Source: an uncultured Lachnospiraceae bacterium (GTDB lineage Bacteria; Bacillota; Clostridia; Lachnospirales; Lachnospiraceae). From it: DNA of 64,000 nt. The stretch's first letter is position 1. Each line of letters starts with the position of its first letter. Position numbers and translations under genes: made by a program. The notes under the pieces are model-generated. The model saw only the letters and a list, made by a program, of their open reading frames with translations, did no database searches and had not been told where the DNA came from. Location of the stretch: contig CAJUJL010000004.1 in NCBI GenBank assembly GCA_910586725.1, positions 36,629 to 100,628 of the forward strand. The letters run 5' to 3'. Positions 26,814 through 35,334 of this stretch are shown piece by piece.

Positions 26814-26928
26814 ACGCTCTTCTCCTTTCGGCCAATCCGTTTCTTGTTGTTTGTTAATCACATACGTTCGACATGTTTTTCCAAAATATTTTCCTTTTTG
26901 TAATTTTATTTATATCTTGTTAATTATA

Positions 26929-26957
26929 ATTTAAGCATTTTAATACAATATTGTCAA
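26929..26957 (-). promoter_or_regulatory. Promoter of the PLC-like/LRR gene pair
   Basis: On the minus strand a perfect TTGACA (26952-26957), 17 bases, and TTAAAT (26929-26934), with a TATAAT five bases further on. The leader to ATG 26813 would be about 110 bases. Confidence 0.6.
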
Positions 26958-27009
26958 CTTTATTTAGTACCATATAAGTGTAAGAGATAAAGCATATCAT
27001 TAGTGTTTT

Positions 27010-27223
27010 ACCTTCTGCACTTATTTTTTATAATAAGGGAGTAAGTGGTCTGACGTAGCTTTTTTTGGATTAACCACATCCGTCAATAAAACCGTCAACC
27101 ACCCTTTGTTATAAACAGTCGTTTAAGCAGGTTGAAACCCGTAAGGCTCTTCTGTGCAACAAACTAAAATGAGTGGTAATACGTGTGGATGAGACAATTA
27201 CAAATTTATTTTGAAAGTTACAG
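27010..27223 (+). ncRNA. IS110 5' untranslated region, candidate bridge-RNA remnant
   Basis: The roughly 200 bases before the IS110 transposase frame contain no coding frame but nested inverted repeats. CACTTA/TAAGTG lies at 27018-27047. GTGGT-C-TGACG (27045-27055) pairs with CGTCAACCAC (27093-27102) around a 37-base internal region that repeats CGTCA and ACCAC. IS110-group elements are known to encode a bridge RNA in this position. Because the transposase is broken, this is at best a fossil or a trans-acting RNA. The fold and boundaries are inferred by eye. Confidence 0.35.
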
Positions 27224-28080
27224 ATGATAAGTGTAAGAATTGATGTGTCAAAAGAAAAAAGTACCATATGCATCTTGAAGCCGTATGGTGAGATCGTGAG
27301 CAGGCCTTTTGAATTCTGTCATACAGAGAAAGAACTATCCGAATTGACTTCTATGCTGCTGCGTTTGAATGATGATGTTCGTGTAGTTATGGAAGCCACC
27401 GGGATCTACCATCTGCCTGTATTATGCTATCTGAAAGTAAAAGGGCTGTTTGTGGCAGTGGTCAATCCATTTGAAATGAAGGAATGCCGTTGCCAGGGAC
27501 TGAGGCGTGTGAAAACAGATAAGCAGGATGCTGTTACGATCTCTGACTATGGGATTGACTATTGGTATCGGCTGAGAGAATCTGAAGCGAAAGAAAGCAT
27601 CTACGCACAGTTGAAGCTTTTAGGACGGCAGTACCGCCATTATATGCAGATGCGTGTGGAAAGCGTGATGGAACTACCCCATCTTCTGGACTATACGATG
27701 CCTGGGATCAAAACGCTGCTGAAATGCTGGTACAAGAGGCAGTGCGAGTGTTACGAGAAGTCGATAACACTCTAATGGCTGTTCTAGCACAAATGCAGGC
27801 ATTAGCCAAGAGTCTTCCAGAATATCCGGTTGTCAGCGGTTGTCAGGGCAATGGGAAGCGTTGGAAATGTCCTTGCGCCTAAATTGATCGCAGAGATTGG
27901 TGATGTAAGGAGATTCCATAGTGAAAAAGCCTTGTTAGCCCACGCAGGAATCGACGAGCCGCCATATCAATCAGGGCAGTTCAAGAGAGGATCTTCCAGT
28001 CTGCGTAAGATCAGACATGAAGTGATGAGATGCCTAAAAACCCATAAAGAACCAGAAGATACGGCAAACCGGATTTTCCA
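27224..28080 (+). pseudogene. Degenerate IS110-family transposase (DEDD type)
   Basis: The N-terminal half (27224-27775) has the DEDD features: Asp in RIDVSKEKST, Glu in VVMEATGIYH and Asp pair in VKTDKQDA. It then leaves frame. The middle resumes in another frame from about 27716 (AAEMLVQEAVRVLREVDNTL). The C-terminal Transposase_20 part returns at about 27840 (IAEIGDVRRFHSEKALLAHAG, ending KRGSSSLRKI with the expected catalytic Ser region). A segment between PGIKTLL and AAEML looks deleted, and a 10-bp tandem duplication at 27828-27847 causes one shift. The copy cannot make a full transposase. The 3' end is replaced by the IS1182-type remnant. Confidence 0.85.
27828..27847 (+). repeat. 10-bp tandem duplication inside the IS110 pseudogene
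   Basis: GGTTGTCAGC is followed directly by GGTTGTCAGG. Removing one copy restores a continuous reading of PVVRAMGSVG, so the duplication is the cause of a frameshift. Confidence 0.75.
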
Positions 28081-28122
28081 CCGGTCTAATTGTTGTGGGA
28101 AAAATTCGGGACTATCCCAAAG

Positions 28123-28758
28123 TGGGCTTGTTGACAAATTAAAGACCATGTAAACTTTGATTTCATATACGAAAAGGCAGCCCCCTATTATTCCAATATC
28201 GGAAGAAAATCTATTGATCCGGTTATTATGATGAAAAGCTTGCTGATCGGTTATCTCTATGGGATTACATCGGAACGGAGACTCGAAGAGGAAGTGTCAC
28301 TTAATCTTGCTTTCCGCTGGTTTTGTGGGCTTGATCTCATGCATAGAGTACCGGATCATTCCACGTTTAGCCAGAATAGAAAACGACGTTTTAAAAACGC
28401 TGGTATATTTCGGGAAATTTTTAATGAAATTGTGTTAAAGTGCATACAGCTTGGAATTGTATCCGGAAAAACGGGTGTTGCGGATGGTTCGTTTCTTCCC
28501 TCCAATGTATCCTGGAACAGCCGTCGTCACGAGGCAGTCGAGACAATCGTTCCACTATAAAATATATGGAGGAACTAGAAACAGAACTTTCTTTTATGCC
28601 GGGTTATAAAAAACCAGAAAATGTAGAAGTGGAGAAAGAATCTCTGAAGAGCCGCACCGATCCAGAGTGTGGCTATATCCACCAGCCACTCTATTCCTTT
28701 ATAGAAGAAAATGCGCCAAAATAAACCTGAGAAAAGGGAGTTTGTCAACAGGTCCCAA
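28123..28758 (+). mobile_element. Internally deleted IS1182-family element with both terminal inverted repeats
   Basis: The left end TGGGCTTGTTGACAAA (28123-28138) is matched by the inverted right end TGGGACCTGTTGACAAA (28742-28758 on the minus strand), one gap and few mismatches. Inside is transposase sequence of the IS1182/DUF772 type. At about 636 bp it is less than half the usual element length, so it cannot move by itself. It abuts the 3' end of the IS110 pseudogene, suggesting one element inserted into the other. No target duplication could be identified with confidence. Confidence 0.7.
28138..28722 (+). pseudogene. IS1182-type transposase fragment, frameshifted
   Basis: From 28138 the frame reads IKDHVNFDFIYEKAAPYYSN, then MMKSLLIGYLYGITSERRL and VADGSFLPSNVSW, where the Asp is the first catalytic acid of the DDE transposase. 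It stops at 28560. A one-base shift near 28540 restores NRSTIKYMEELETELS to PGYKKPENVEVEK and DPECGYIHQ, after which homology ends and a short tail to 28722 closes the frame. The remaining catalytic domain is missing. Confidence 0.8.
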
Positions 28759-28768
28759 ATTTTGTGTA

Positions 28769-28808
28769 AAACCTGCTAAAAAGACTTGACTTTCCTTAGC
28801 AGGTTTTA
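28769..28808. terminator. Hairpin terminator downstream of the IS remnants
   Basis: AAAACCTGCTAA pairs with TTAGCAGGTTTT (12 base pairs, 16-base loop) with T-rich sequence after it. It isolates the IS remnants from aroC. The rest of the gap to 29000 is AT-rich with no feature beyond the aroC start signals. Confidence 0.65.
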
Positions 28809-28957
28809 TTGTTTATTATATTAAATGTGATTTTAGACGTATTACAATCAAACGTTTCCTTTCTTAATAAAAACAACTCGCCCTATTTCAACTTAATCTT
28901 GAATAAGATCAGCAATCAACAAACCCAAAACAAAATCTTCCCCCCATCCCGAGAATA

Positions 28958-28966
28958 TGCTAAAAT
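28958..28966 (+). promoter_or_regulatory. Extended -10 element for aroC
   Basis: TGCTAAAAT forms an extended -10 about 33 bases before the aroC start. There is no convincing -35 hexamer. Confidence 0.4.
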
Positions 28967-28999
28967 AATTCTGCAAAAAACTTTTTTCAGGAGGCGCAC

Positions 29000-30115
29000 A
29001 TGGCAGGTTCAACATTTGGAAATATATTTAAGATCACTACCTGGGGAGAATCCCACGGAAAAGGCATCGGCGTCGTAGTGGACGGATGCCCGGCAGGCAT
29101 GGAATTATCGGAAACGGATATTCAGCTTTATTTAAACAGGAGAAAACCGGGACAATCCCGCTATACGACGCAGCGGAAAGAAGCAGACGCCGTAGAAATC
29201 CTCTCCGGCGTCTTTGAAGGGAAAACCACGGGAACGCCGATTTCCATGGTTGTGTATAACCAGGACCAACGTTCCAGAGATTATGGCGACATTGCGCATT
29301 ACTACCGCCCGGGACACGCGGATTACACATTTGACGCAAAATACGGCTTTCGCGATTACCGGGGCGGCGGACGTTCTTCAGGACGGGAAACCATTGGCCG
29401 GGTTGCCGCAGGAGCCGTCGCCGCCAAATTTCTAAATCAGCTTGGCATTACGTGCATCACTTATACCAAATCCATCGGCCCCATAGAAATCCGCTCGTTT
29501 GACGCGGAAGCGATCTGTCAGAACCCTCTTTCTATGCCGGATTCAGACGCCGCATTAAAAGCCGAAGAATTTTTAAAATCCTGTATGGAAAATAAAGATT
29601 CTGCGGGAGGCGTCATAGAATGCGTTATAAACGGCATTCCGGCCGGACTGGGAGATCCCGTTTTTGAAAAACTGGATGCGAATCTTGCCAAAGCCATTCT
29701 TTCGATCGGAGCGGTCAAAGGATTTGAAATCGGCGACGGATTCCAGGCTGCATACGCCAAAGGAAGCGACAACAATGACAGCTTCCGTACAACAAAAACC
29801 GGAGCAATTGGCAAAACAACCAATCACTCCGGCGGTACGCTCGGCGGCATCAGCGACGGCTCTTCGATTGTCTTTCGAGCCGCAGTCAAACCAACGCCTT
29901 CTATTTCTTCTCCGCAAAAAACAGTCAACCAGGCCGGTGAAGAAATTGAAATTTCCATTCACGGCAGACACGATCCGATCATTGCCCCCCGCGCCACGGT
30001 TGTCGTAGAATCCATGGCCCTGCTTACGATAGCGGACGCGCTTCTTTGCAACATGACTGCAAAATTAGACTCTGTCCGCAGCTTCTACAAAAATAAATTA
30101 TTTAATCCGAAGTAA
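29000..30115 (+). CDS. aroC: Chorismate synthase
   Basis: AroC makes chorismate from EPSP using reduced FMN, the last shikimate pathway step. The 371-residue protein has the conserved GNIFKITTWGESHGKGIGV start, the FMN-binding signature GRSSGRETIGRVAAGAVA and the C-terminal GRHDPIIAPRATVV. AGGAGG lies six bases before the ATG. No other aro gene is near; it stands alone between IS remnants and the convergent SGNH hydrolase gene, whose 3' end it overlaps by 18 bases. Confidence 0.97.
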   Translation: MAGSTFGNIFKITTWGESHGKGIGVVVDGCPAGMELSETDIQLYLNRRKPGQSRYTTQRKEADAVEILSGVFEGKTTGTPISMVVYNQDQRSRDYGDIAHYYRPGHADYTFDAKYGFRDYRGGGRSSGRETIGRVAAGAVAAKFLNQLGITCITYTKSIGPIEIRSFDAEAICQNPLSMPDSDAALKAEEFLKSCMENKDSAGGVIECVINGIPAGLGDPVFEKLDANLAKAILSIGAVKGFEIGDGFQAAYAKGSDNNDSFRTTKTGAIGKTTNHSGGTLGGISDGSSIVFRAAVKPTPSISSPQKTVNQAGEEIEISIHGRHDPIIAPRATVVVESMALLTIADALLCNMTAKLDSVRSFYKNKLFNPK

Positions 30116-32278
30116 AACTTCTGACGTTTCGTCTGTTCCATCTGTAGACCGCACCGTAATGGTAACCGTCTTGCCCGCTGCATAGGCTTTGGCGGTTACT
30201 ATGCACTGGCTGCCGTCTTTATTCGTCTTTAACGTTACGTAATTGTCATCGGAACACGTCCACGCTAACTTTTTATTTACTTTGCTGCCATTTGTCTTAA
30301 CCGAAGCCCGCAGCGATACTTTATTTCCCGCTTTCACCGACTGTTTCTTCGGTTTTACGCTGACTTTTGTAACTTGGTTTTTCATAAGCAGAATCTGCAC
30401 TTCCCGCTGCACGCCGCTTCCGTCAGATGCTTCCGCCACAACGGTAACCGTCTTGCCCGCTCCGGATTTTTTTGTCGTCACCGTGCATGCGCCTTTTTTG
30501 ACATCAATGGATGCATATTCTCCATTGGATGTGATTTTCCAGTTTAATTTACGCTTTGAAGCGCCGGACGGCTCAATCTCAGGTTCCAGCACAACTTTTC
30601 TGCCGGCTGCAATCCGGTACTTTAACGACGGAAACTGAATGGACGTTATCTCTTCACCGGAAACTGCCGGCTCTTCCCAGTCCTCTCCCGCATCATCCGG
30701 CGTCTCAGACGGTATTTCCTCTCCCTCCGCAAGCGCGGCGACCTGTACGGTTCTCGCCCTCTTCATAGCGTCGGAAACAACCGGTATATAGAGCTCTTCC
30801 ATTGCGGCAAAATTGGGATGCACGCCTGTCGAATTTTCTTCTGATACAGGTATCTGCGCTTCATTCAGCGCATCAAATGCATATTTTTGGTTCATAGAAG
30901 CGTCTGTCGTATCCCAGCCTCTTGTATATAAATCAGCCACTTCCACTCCCATATCCGCGCAAATGGCCAGCTCAATCCTCCTCATCTGTTCCTGTATGCC
31001 CGCTTCCCGGACGGTCAGCTTATGAACAACGACATAAATGATCTTTGCATCCGGCCAATTCTGATGCATCGTACGGATGGTATGACGGAATGCCCCCGCA
31101 AATGTGGTAGTATCCGTATCGTTTACGGAGCCCATCTTTTTTAAAATATTGGAATATGCGTCATTGGCGCCGCCGTCAAAAATAATGTAATCCGGATTTC
31201 TTTTCTCAATAGCCGCCGCATTTACCTGACAGTCCAGTATGGAGCCTCCCAGTCCGGTCGCGGGATCCACTGTTCCTCCCAGCATAATCCGCGCGCCGTT
31301 GTTGGCGTAATTATGCTCCAGAACCATCCCTTCTTTTTCAGCCAGAAATTCCACAAATCCGGCCGCTTTATACAAATGCCCGTCAATGATGCTGTCTCCA
31401 AACGCAATCGCTTTCTTGCCCGCCAATGGAAACTCTCCCGCATCATCCGGCCCATAAATCCTGAAATTATCAATCGTCTCCACCGAACCAAGATGATAGC
31501 TTGCGGCGATCATTTTGGCCAGGCTGGCCGCCTTTGTATCCGCATCTTTCACCGTCCCTACAACGTCTCCCTGTTCGTTTTGAATCAAAGCGCTTACTTT
31601 TCCGTTTCGAAAGTCAGCACGGAAAAAGATATGGTAACTGGCCCCGGCCGCATAAGGATACGAGATCCACTCCGGTTCAAACACAACAGATCCCGCATTG
31701 CTGGCCTCACCCGCAGCAGAGCATAAAAAATCAAGTTTTCCGGTATCTCTCTGGCTTCTTCCCGCAATTGCAAAAATGAGCCTTCCGTACAAATCCCGAA
31801 ATTCCAGACCGCATTGCCCGCTTTTCGAGGTAAAATCCGCCGTCCAGTCAAATGAAACTTCTACAAAAGACTGTCCCATCATAAGATGATCAAATTTTTT
31901 TGCGGATAATTCGGAACCTGACATATTTTCCGCCAGATAGAGTTTTCCGTTTCGTCTCGATGCTTTCTCAAACCCAAACGAATCTTTGGCATTGTCAAAA
32001 TTCTCTTCGTAAAGCAAAATTCCTTTCGGCTCATAAAAAGAAATGTCTATATCGCTCTCTTCCTGAAACGATTCTTCGCTTTCCGTCCAAACAACCATTT
32101 CCGAATCAAAAGGAATCTCTTCTCTCCGCCACTCTTCTCCTCCGTCCATTTCCGCCAAAGATACAAAAGATTCTTCCTGTTTCTTTGGGTTTTCCGCTTT
32201 TCCGGGAACAAAAACGGCAAGCACAACTGTCAAAGCAACCAGAACTGCGCCGATCCATCCCATTTTCTTTTTGTCCAT
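30098..32278 (-). CDS. SGNH/GDSL-type hydrolase with lectin-like N-terminal and Ig-like C-terminal domains
   Basis: This 726-residue protein has an N-terminal signal anchor (about 8-27), an acidic linker and a LamG-like beta domain (about 75-280, GILLYEENFDNAKDSFGF onward). The SGNH hydrolase domain (about 285-520) has the nucleophile Ser296 in AFGDSI, GGAND as block III and His487 in GVHPN. The usual DxxH acid is a Thr here (STGVH). The C-terminal 170 residues are two lysine-rich Big_2-like Ig domains. It is probably cell-surface bound and deacylates sugars or other esters; substrate unknown. Confidence 0.85.
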   Translation of the reverse strand: MDKKKMGWIGAVLVALTVVLAVFVPGKAENPKKQEESFVSLAEMDGGEEWRREEIPFDSEMVVWTESEESFQEESDIDISFYEPKGILLYEENFDNAKDSFGFEKASRRNGKLYLAENMSGSELSAKKFDHLMMGQSFVEVSFDWTADFTSKSGQCGLEFRDLYGRLIFAIAGRSQRDTGKLDFLCSAAGEASNAGSVVFEPEWISYPYAAGASYHIFFRADFRNGKVSALIQNEQGDVVGTVKDADTKAASLAKMIAASYHLGSVETIDNFRIYGPDDAGEFPLAGKKAIAFGDSIIDGHLYKAAGFVEFLAEKEGMVLEHNYANNGARIMLGGTVDPATGLGGSILDCQVNAAAIEKRNPDYIIFDGGANDAYSNILKKMGSVNDTDTTTFAGAFRHTIRTMHQNWPDAKIIYVVVHKLTVREAGIQEQMRRIELAICADMGVEVADLYTRGWDTTDASMNQKYAFDALNEAQIPVSEENSTGVHPNFAAMEELYIPVVSDAMKRARTVQVAALAEGEEIPSETPDDAGEDWEEPAVSGEEITSIQFPSLKYRIAAGRKVVLEPEIEPSGASKRKLNWKITSNGEYASIDVKKGACTVTTKKSGAGKTVTVVAEASDGSGVQREVQILLMKNQVTKVSVKPKKQSVKAGNKVSLRASVKTNGSKVNKKLAWTCSDDNYVTLKTNKDGSQCIVTAKAYAAGKTVTITVRSTDGTDETSEVLLRIK

Positions 32279-32378
32279 AGCTGTCTCCTTTCCCTTTCTC
32301 AGGCCGTCTGTCTTTTTTTGGTTGTCAGCTAACTCATTTTCTCTGGAAAAGAAAACCCCCCGGACAATTTGTCGCTCT

Positions 32379-33440
32379 TTATTGTTCCAGCTTGTGAATG
32401 TATACGCAATTCGGTTTATCTATTTTTTGCGGCTTTCCATTCATCAACGCGTATTTTTTCTCGTAATTTATCACAAACGTACAGATCTCATTGGATTCAT
32501 GGTTTAAACTCATAAAATGCCGGTTATCCGGAAATACTGCCAGCGCCTTGGGGAAATCACCGCTGATTCTGGTCACAAAGACCCGGCTCAACTCTCCGGT
32601 TTCCGCATTTCTCTTAAAAACAGCCACTTCATTCGGCCCCGCATTTGAACAATACAAATACTGTCCGTCCGGAGAAAATTCCATATTCTGTGAACTGCTG
32701 TAGTCGTCTTTGCCTGTCTGCGTAGATATTTTCTGGATGCGTTCAAATTCCGGTCCGTTTTCATCTCGAAAGTAATTGTATACGTCTATGGTGTTTTTCA
32801 ATTCATTTAATACATAAGCATTTTTCCCGTCTTTGCTGAACCGGATCATCTTGGGAGCGGATTCAAGATCGCCATGGATAATATCAGCCAGATGCAGTTT
32901 GCCGTTTTCATAATCAATTTTATAAACTTTTACATGGTCAAGACCTCCGTCCACGGCACACAGATAGCCCTGGTCCGGCGTTACTTTCACACAGTTTACA
33001 TGCGGTCTGGAACTTCTGTCCGCCGCGCTCCTTCCAACGCCTTTGTGAAAAATGCCGTCCGCAATTTCGCCAACCGATCCGTCTTCGTTTAAATGCAGCA
33101 TCGATACTCTTCCGTCATGATAGCCCCCGACAAACACATAGCGGTTCTCATCATCCACATCCAGATAACAGCCCCGCATACCGCCGATCCACTGCTCATT
33201 CATCGGCTTTAAATCACCGTCCGCAAGAATCTGAAAGGCCCTTACGCCATCGTCCGTAATGGAGTACAGAAACTTTTTATTTTTGGAAACGAGCAAATCG
33301 GATGGATTCGTAATATTGACTACCTTGCGCTCGTTCATCATTCCGCTTTTCATATCCAAATCATAAATGTGAATACCAATACTGTGCTCATGGGTATAAG
33401 TGCCTACATATGCAACATACTTCTCATTTTTCACCGCCAT
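32379..33440 (-). CDS. Lactonase-family seven-bladed beta-propeller protein
   Basis: The 353-residue protein belongs to the lactonase (6-phosphogluconolactonase, Pgl/YbhE) beta-propeller family. Visible family sequence includes YVGTYTHEHSIGIHIYDL near the start and SRPHVNCVKVTPDQGYLCAVD and SSQNMEFSPDGQYLYCSNAG in later blades. It may hydrolyse 6-phosphogluconolactone, but many family members have unknown substrates and no pentose-phosphate gene is adjacent. The ATG at 33440 shares one base with the stop of the U32 gene (TGATG), so translation is coupled. Confidence 0.82.
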   Translation of the reverse strand: MAVKNEKYVAYVGTYTHEHSIGIHIYDLDMKSGMMNERKVVNITNPSDLLVSKNKKFLYSITDDGVRAFQILADGDLKPMNEQWIGGMRGCYLDVDDENRYVFVGGYHDGRVSMLHLNEDGSVGEIADGIFHKGVGRSAADRSSRPHVNCVKVTPDQGYLCAVDGGLDHVKVYKIDYENGKLHLADIIHGDLESAPKMIRFSKDGKNAYVLNELKNTIDVYNYFRDENGPEFERIQKISTQTGKDDYSSSQNMEFSPDGQYLYCSNAGPNEVAVFKRNAETGELSRVFVTRISGDFPKALAVFPDNRHFMSLNHESNEICTFVINYEKKYALMNGKPQKIDKPNCVYIHKLEQ

Positions 33441-34669
33441 CACTCTTCTTCCTTTCTTCGTAAAATATCATAACGCTCTACCGGCACGCCCAAATCCACA
33501 GATAATTTCTGCTGCGGATGCGGCGCGCTTTCCATTTCATTTCCATCTTCGTCCCATATGCTTCTTACGACTGCAGCCGTATTTTCTCCATTCGGCTTCA
33601 TCACTTCTATTTCTTCTCCAACGGAAAATTTATTGCGCTGGCTGATTGCACAGACGCCCTCCCGTATGCACGCTTCCACAAGCCCCAGATACGTATATTC
33701 TTTGAGGTACGTATTGTTATCATAAATCTGCGCCTCCTGCGAAGGTTTCCCAAAGAAAAATCCGGTCGTAAACTGGCGGTACGTGCAGTTGGAAATCTGG
33801 CTTACATACCATGGCAAATTCTTAAGATAAAGGTCCTTCGATTCCATGCAGTCATCAATTGCCTTTCGGTAAGTCCTTGACACAGTCGCCACATACAAAG
33901 CCGTTTTCATCCTTCCTTCAATCTTAAAGCTGTCAATTCCGGCTTCCATTAACTCCGGTATATGTTCAATCATGCACAGGTCTTTGGAATTAAAGATATA
34001 TGTGCCCCGTTCATTTTCAAACACCGGCATGTACTCATGGGGCCTCGTCTCTTCCACAATCGAATATTTCCATCGGCACGGATGGGTACAGGCGCCTTGA
34101 TTCGCATCCCTTCCCGTAAGGTAATTGCTAAGCAGACATCTGCCGGAATAAGAAATGCACATCGCGCCGTGTATAAACGTCTCAATTTCCATATCATCCG
34201 GAATACGATTCCGGATCTCTTTTATCTCGGCAAGAGACAGCTCCCTTGCGGACACAACCCGCTTTGCTCCCTGCGCATGCCAGAACAGGTAAGTCCCGTA
34301 ATTTGTATTGTTTGCCTGTGTGCTGATATGCCGCTCAATTTCGGGACAGACTTCTTTTGCAATACGATAAACGCCAGGGTCTGAAATAATCAACGCATCC
34401 GGTTTTATTTGCTTTAATTCCTCAAAATACCCGCTTACTTCCGCCAGATCTTCATTGTGCGCAAATATATTTGCCGTCACATATACTTTTGCGCCGTGCG
34501 CATGGGCAAACGCAATGCCTTCTTCCATTTCTTTCAGGGAGAAATTTTTTGCTTTGGCCCTGAGTCCAAACTCTTCTCCTCCAATATATACCGCATCTGC
34601 GCCAAATACAACTGCAATTTTTAACACTTCCAGGCTTCCAGCCGGTATCAATAATTCCGGATGTCTCAT
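33440..34669 (-). CDS. U32 peptidase-family protein, probable tRNA uridine hydroxylation factor (TrhP-like)
   Basis: The 409-residue protein starts MRHPELLIPAGSLEVLKIAV and contains the U32 signature FIHGAMCISYSGRCLLSNYL, with the cysteines that bind an iron-sulfur cluster, and ANQGACTHPCRWKY. In Bacillus subtilis the U32 proteins YrrN/YrrO (TrhP) hydroxylate U34 of tRNA, and the neighbouring YrrM (TrmR) methylates it. The same neighbour is present here 14 bases upstream. I therefore favour an RNA-modification role over proteolysis. Length is normal for the single-domain form. Confidence 0.85.
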   Translation of the reverse strand: MRHPELLIPAGSLEVLKIAVVFGADAVYIGGEEFGLRAKAKNFSLKEMEEGIAFAHAHGAKVYVTANIFAHNEDLAEVSGYFEELKQIKPDALIISDPGVYRIAKEVCPEIERHISTQANNTNYGTYLFWHAQGAKRVVSARELSLAEIKEIRNRIPDDMEIETFIHGAMCISYSGRCLLSNYLTGRDANQGACTHPCRWKYSIVEETRPHEYMPVFENERGTYIFNSKDLCMIEHIPELMEAGIDSFKIEGRMKTALYVATVSRTYRKAIDDCMESKDLYLKNLPWYVSQISNCTYRQFTTGFFFGKPSQEAQIYDNNTYLKEYTYLGLVEACIREGVCAISQRNKFSVGEEIEVMKPNGENTAAVVRSIWDEDGNEMESAPHPQQKLSVDLGVPVERYDILRRKEEE

Positions 34670-34683
34670 CTGCCATCCCCCGC

Positions 34684-35328
34684 TTATCCTTTTTTTGTAC
34701 TGACCGTCAGTCCGTCTCCAATCGGCAGAACCGCACTGACTAAAGCATCGTTATGCATCACTTCATAAAGATATTCCCGCATTCGTTTGTGAATCGTGCG
34801 GTTCCTTCTGGTAACGGCAAACCGCGATTCTAAAATATCGCCGTCCTGCAGCACATTGTCCGTCACAAGCGTGCCCCCATTTTCCAAAAGCCGAATTATA
34901 TCCGGCAGAAAATGGATGTACTGCCCTTTTGCCGCATCCAGAAAAATAAAATCAAAAGATTTTTCCATCGACGCAAGCACAACTGCCGCATCCCCTTCGA
35001 TCAGGGTAATCTGATTTTCTTTTCCTGCGTTTTTGAAATTTTCTCTGGCGGCTAAAATCCGTTTTTCATAATTTTCTATCGTAACTATGTTACAGTCCTT
35101 TGGGCTGTATTCCGCCATAAACAGCGCCGAAAAACCGACTGCCGCCCCAATTTCCAAAATCTTTTTCGGCCGGTTCATAGAGAGCAGCATTTTTAAAAAC
35201 TGCTGTGTCTCTTTTTTAATCACCGGCACATTCTGGCTGATCGCTTCCTGTTCTATCCGGTCTAAAAACTTTGTATTCCCCGAATCCAGGGAATGGATAA
35301 ATCCCCTTAAGCGTTCTTCTACTACCAT
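34684..35328 (-). CDS. trmR: tRNA 5-hydroxyuridine methyltransferase (TrmR/YrrM-like)
   Basis: The 214-residue class I SAM-dependent O-methyltransferase shows KKILEIGAAVGFSALFMAEY (SAM-binding loop), IEGDAAVVL and FIFLDAAKGQYIHFLPD, the COMT-like metal-binding region. In Bacillus its homologue YrrM converts ho5U34 to mo5U34 in tRNA. The adjacent U32-family gene supports that role. The alternative is a generic catechol-type O-methyltransferase. Confidence 0.82.
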   Translation of the reverse strand: MVVEERLRGFIHSLDSGNTKFLDRIEQEAISQNVPVIKKETQQFLKMLLSMNRPKKILEIGAAVGFSALFMAEYSPKDCNIVTIENYEKRILAARENFKNAGKENQITLIEGDAAVVLASMEKSFDFIFLDAAKGQYIHFLPDIIRLLENGGTLVTDNVLQDGDILESRFAVTRRNRTIHKRMREYLYEVMHNDALVSAVLPIGDGLTVSTKKG

Positions 35329-35334
35329 ATCTGT

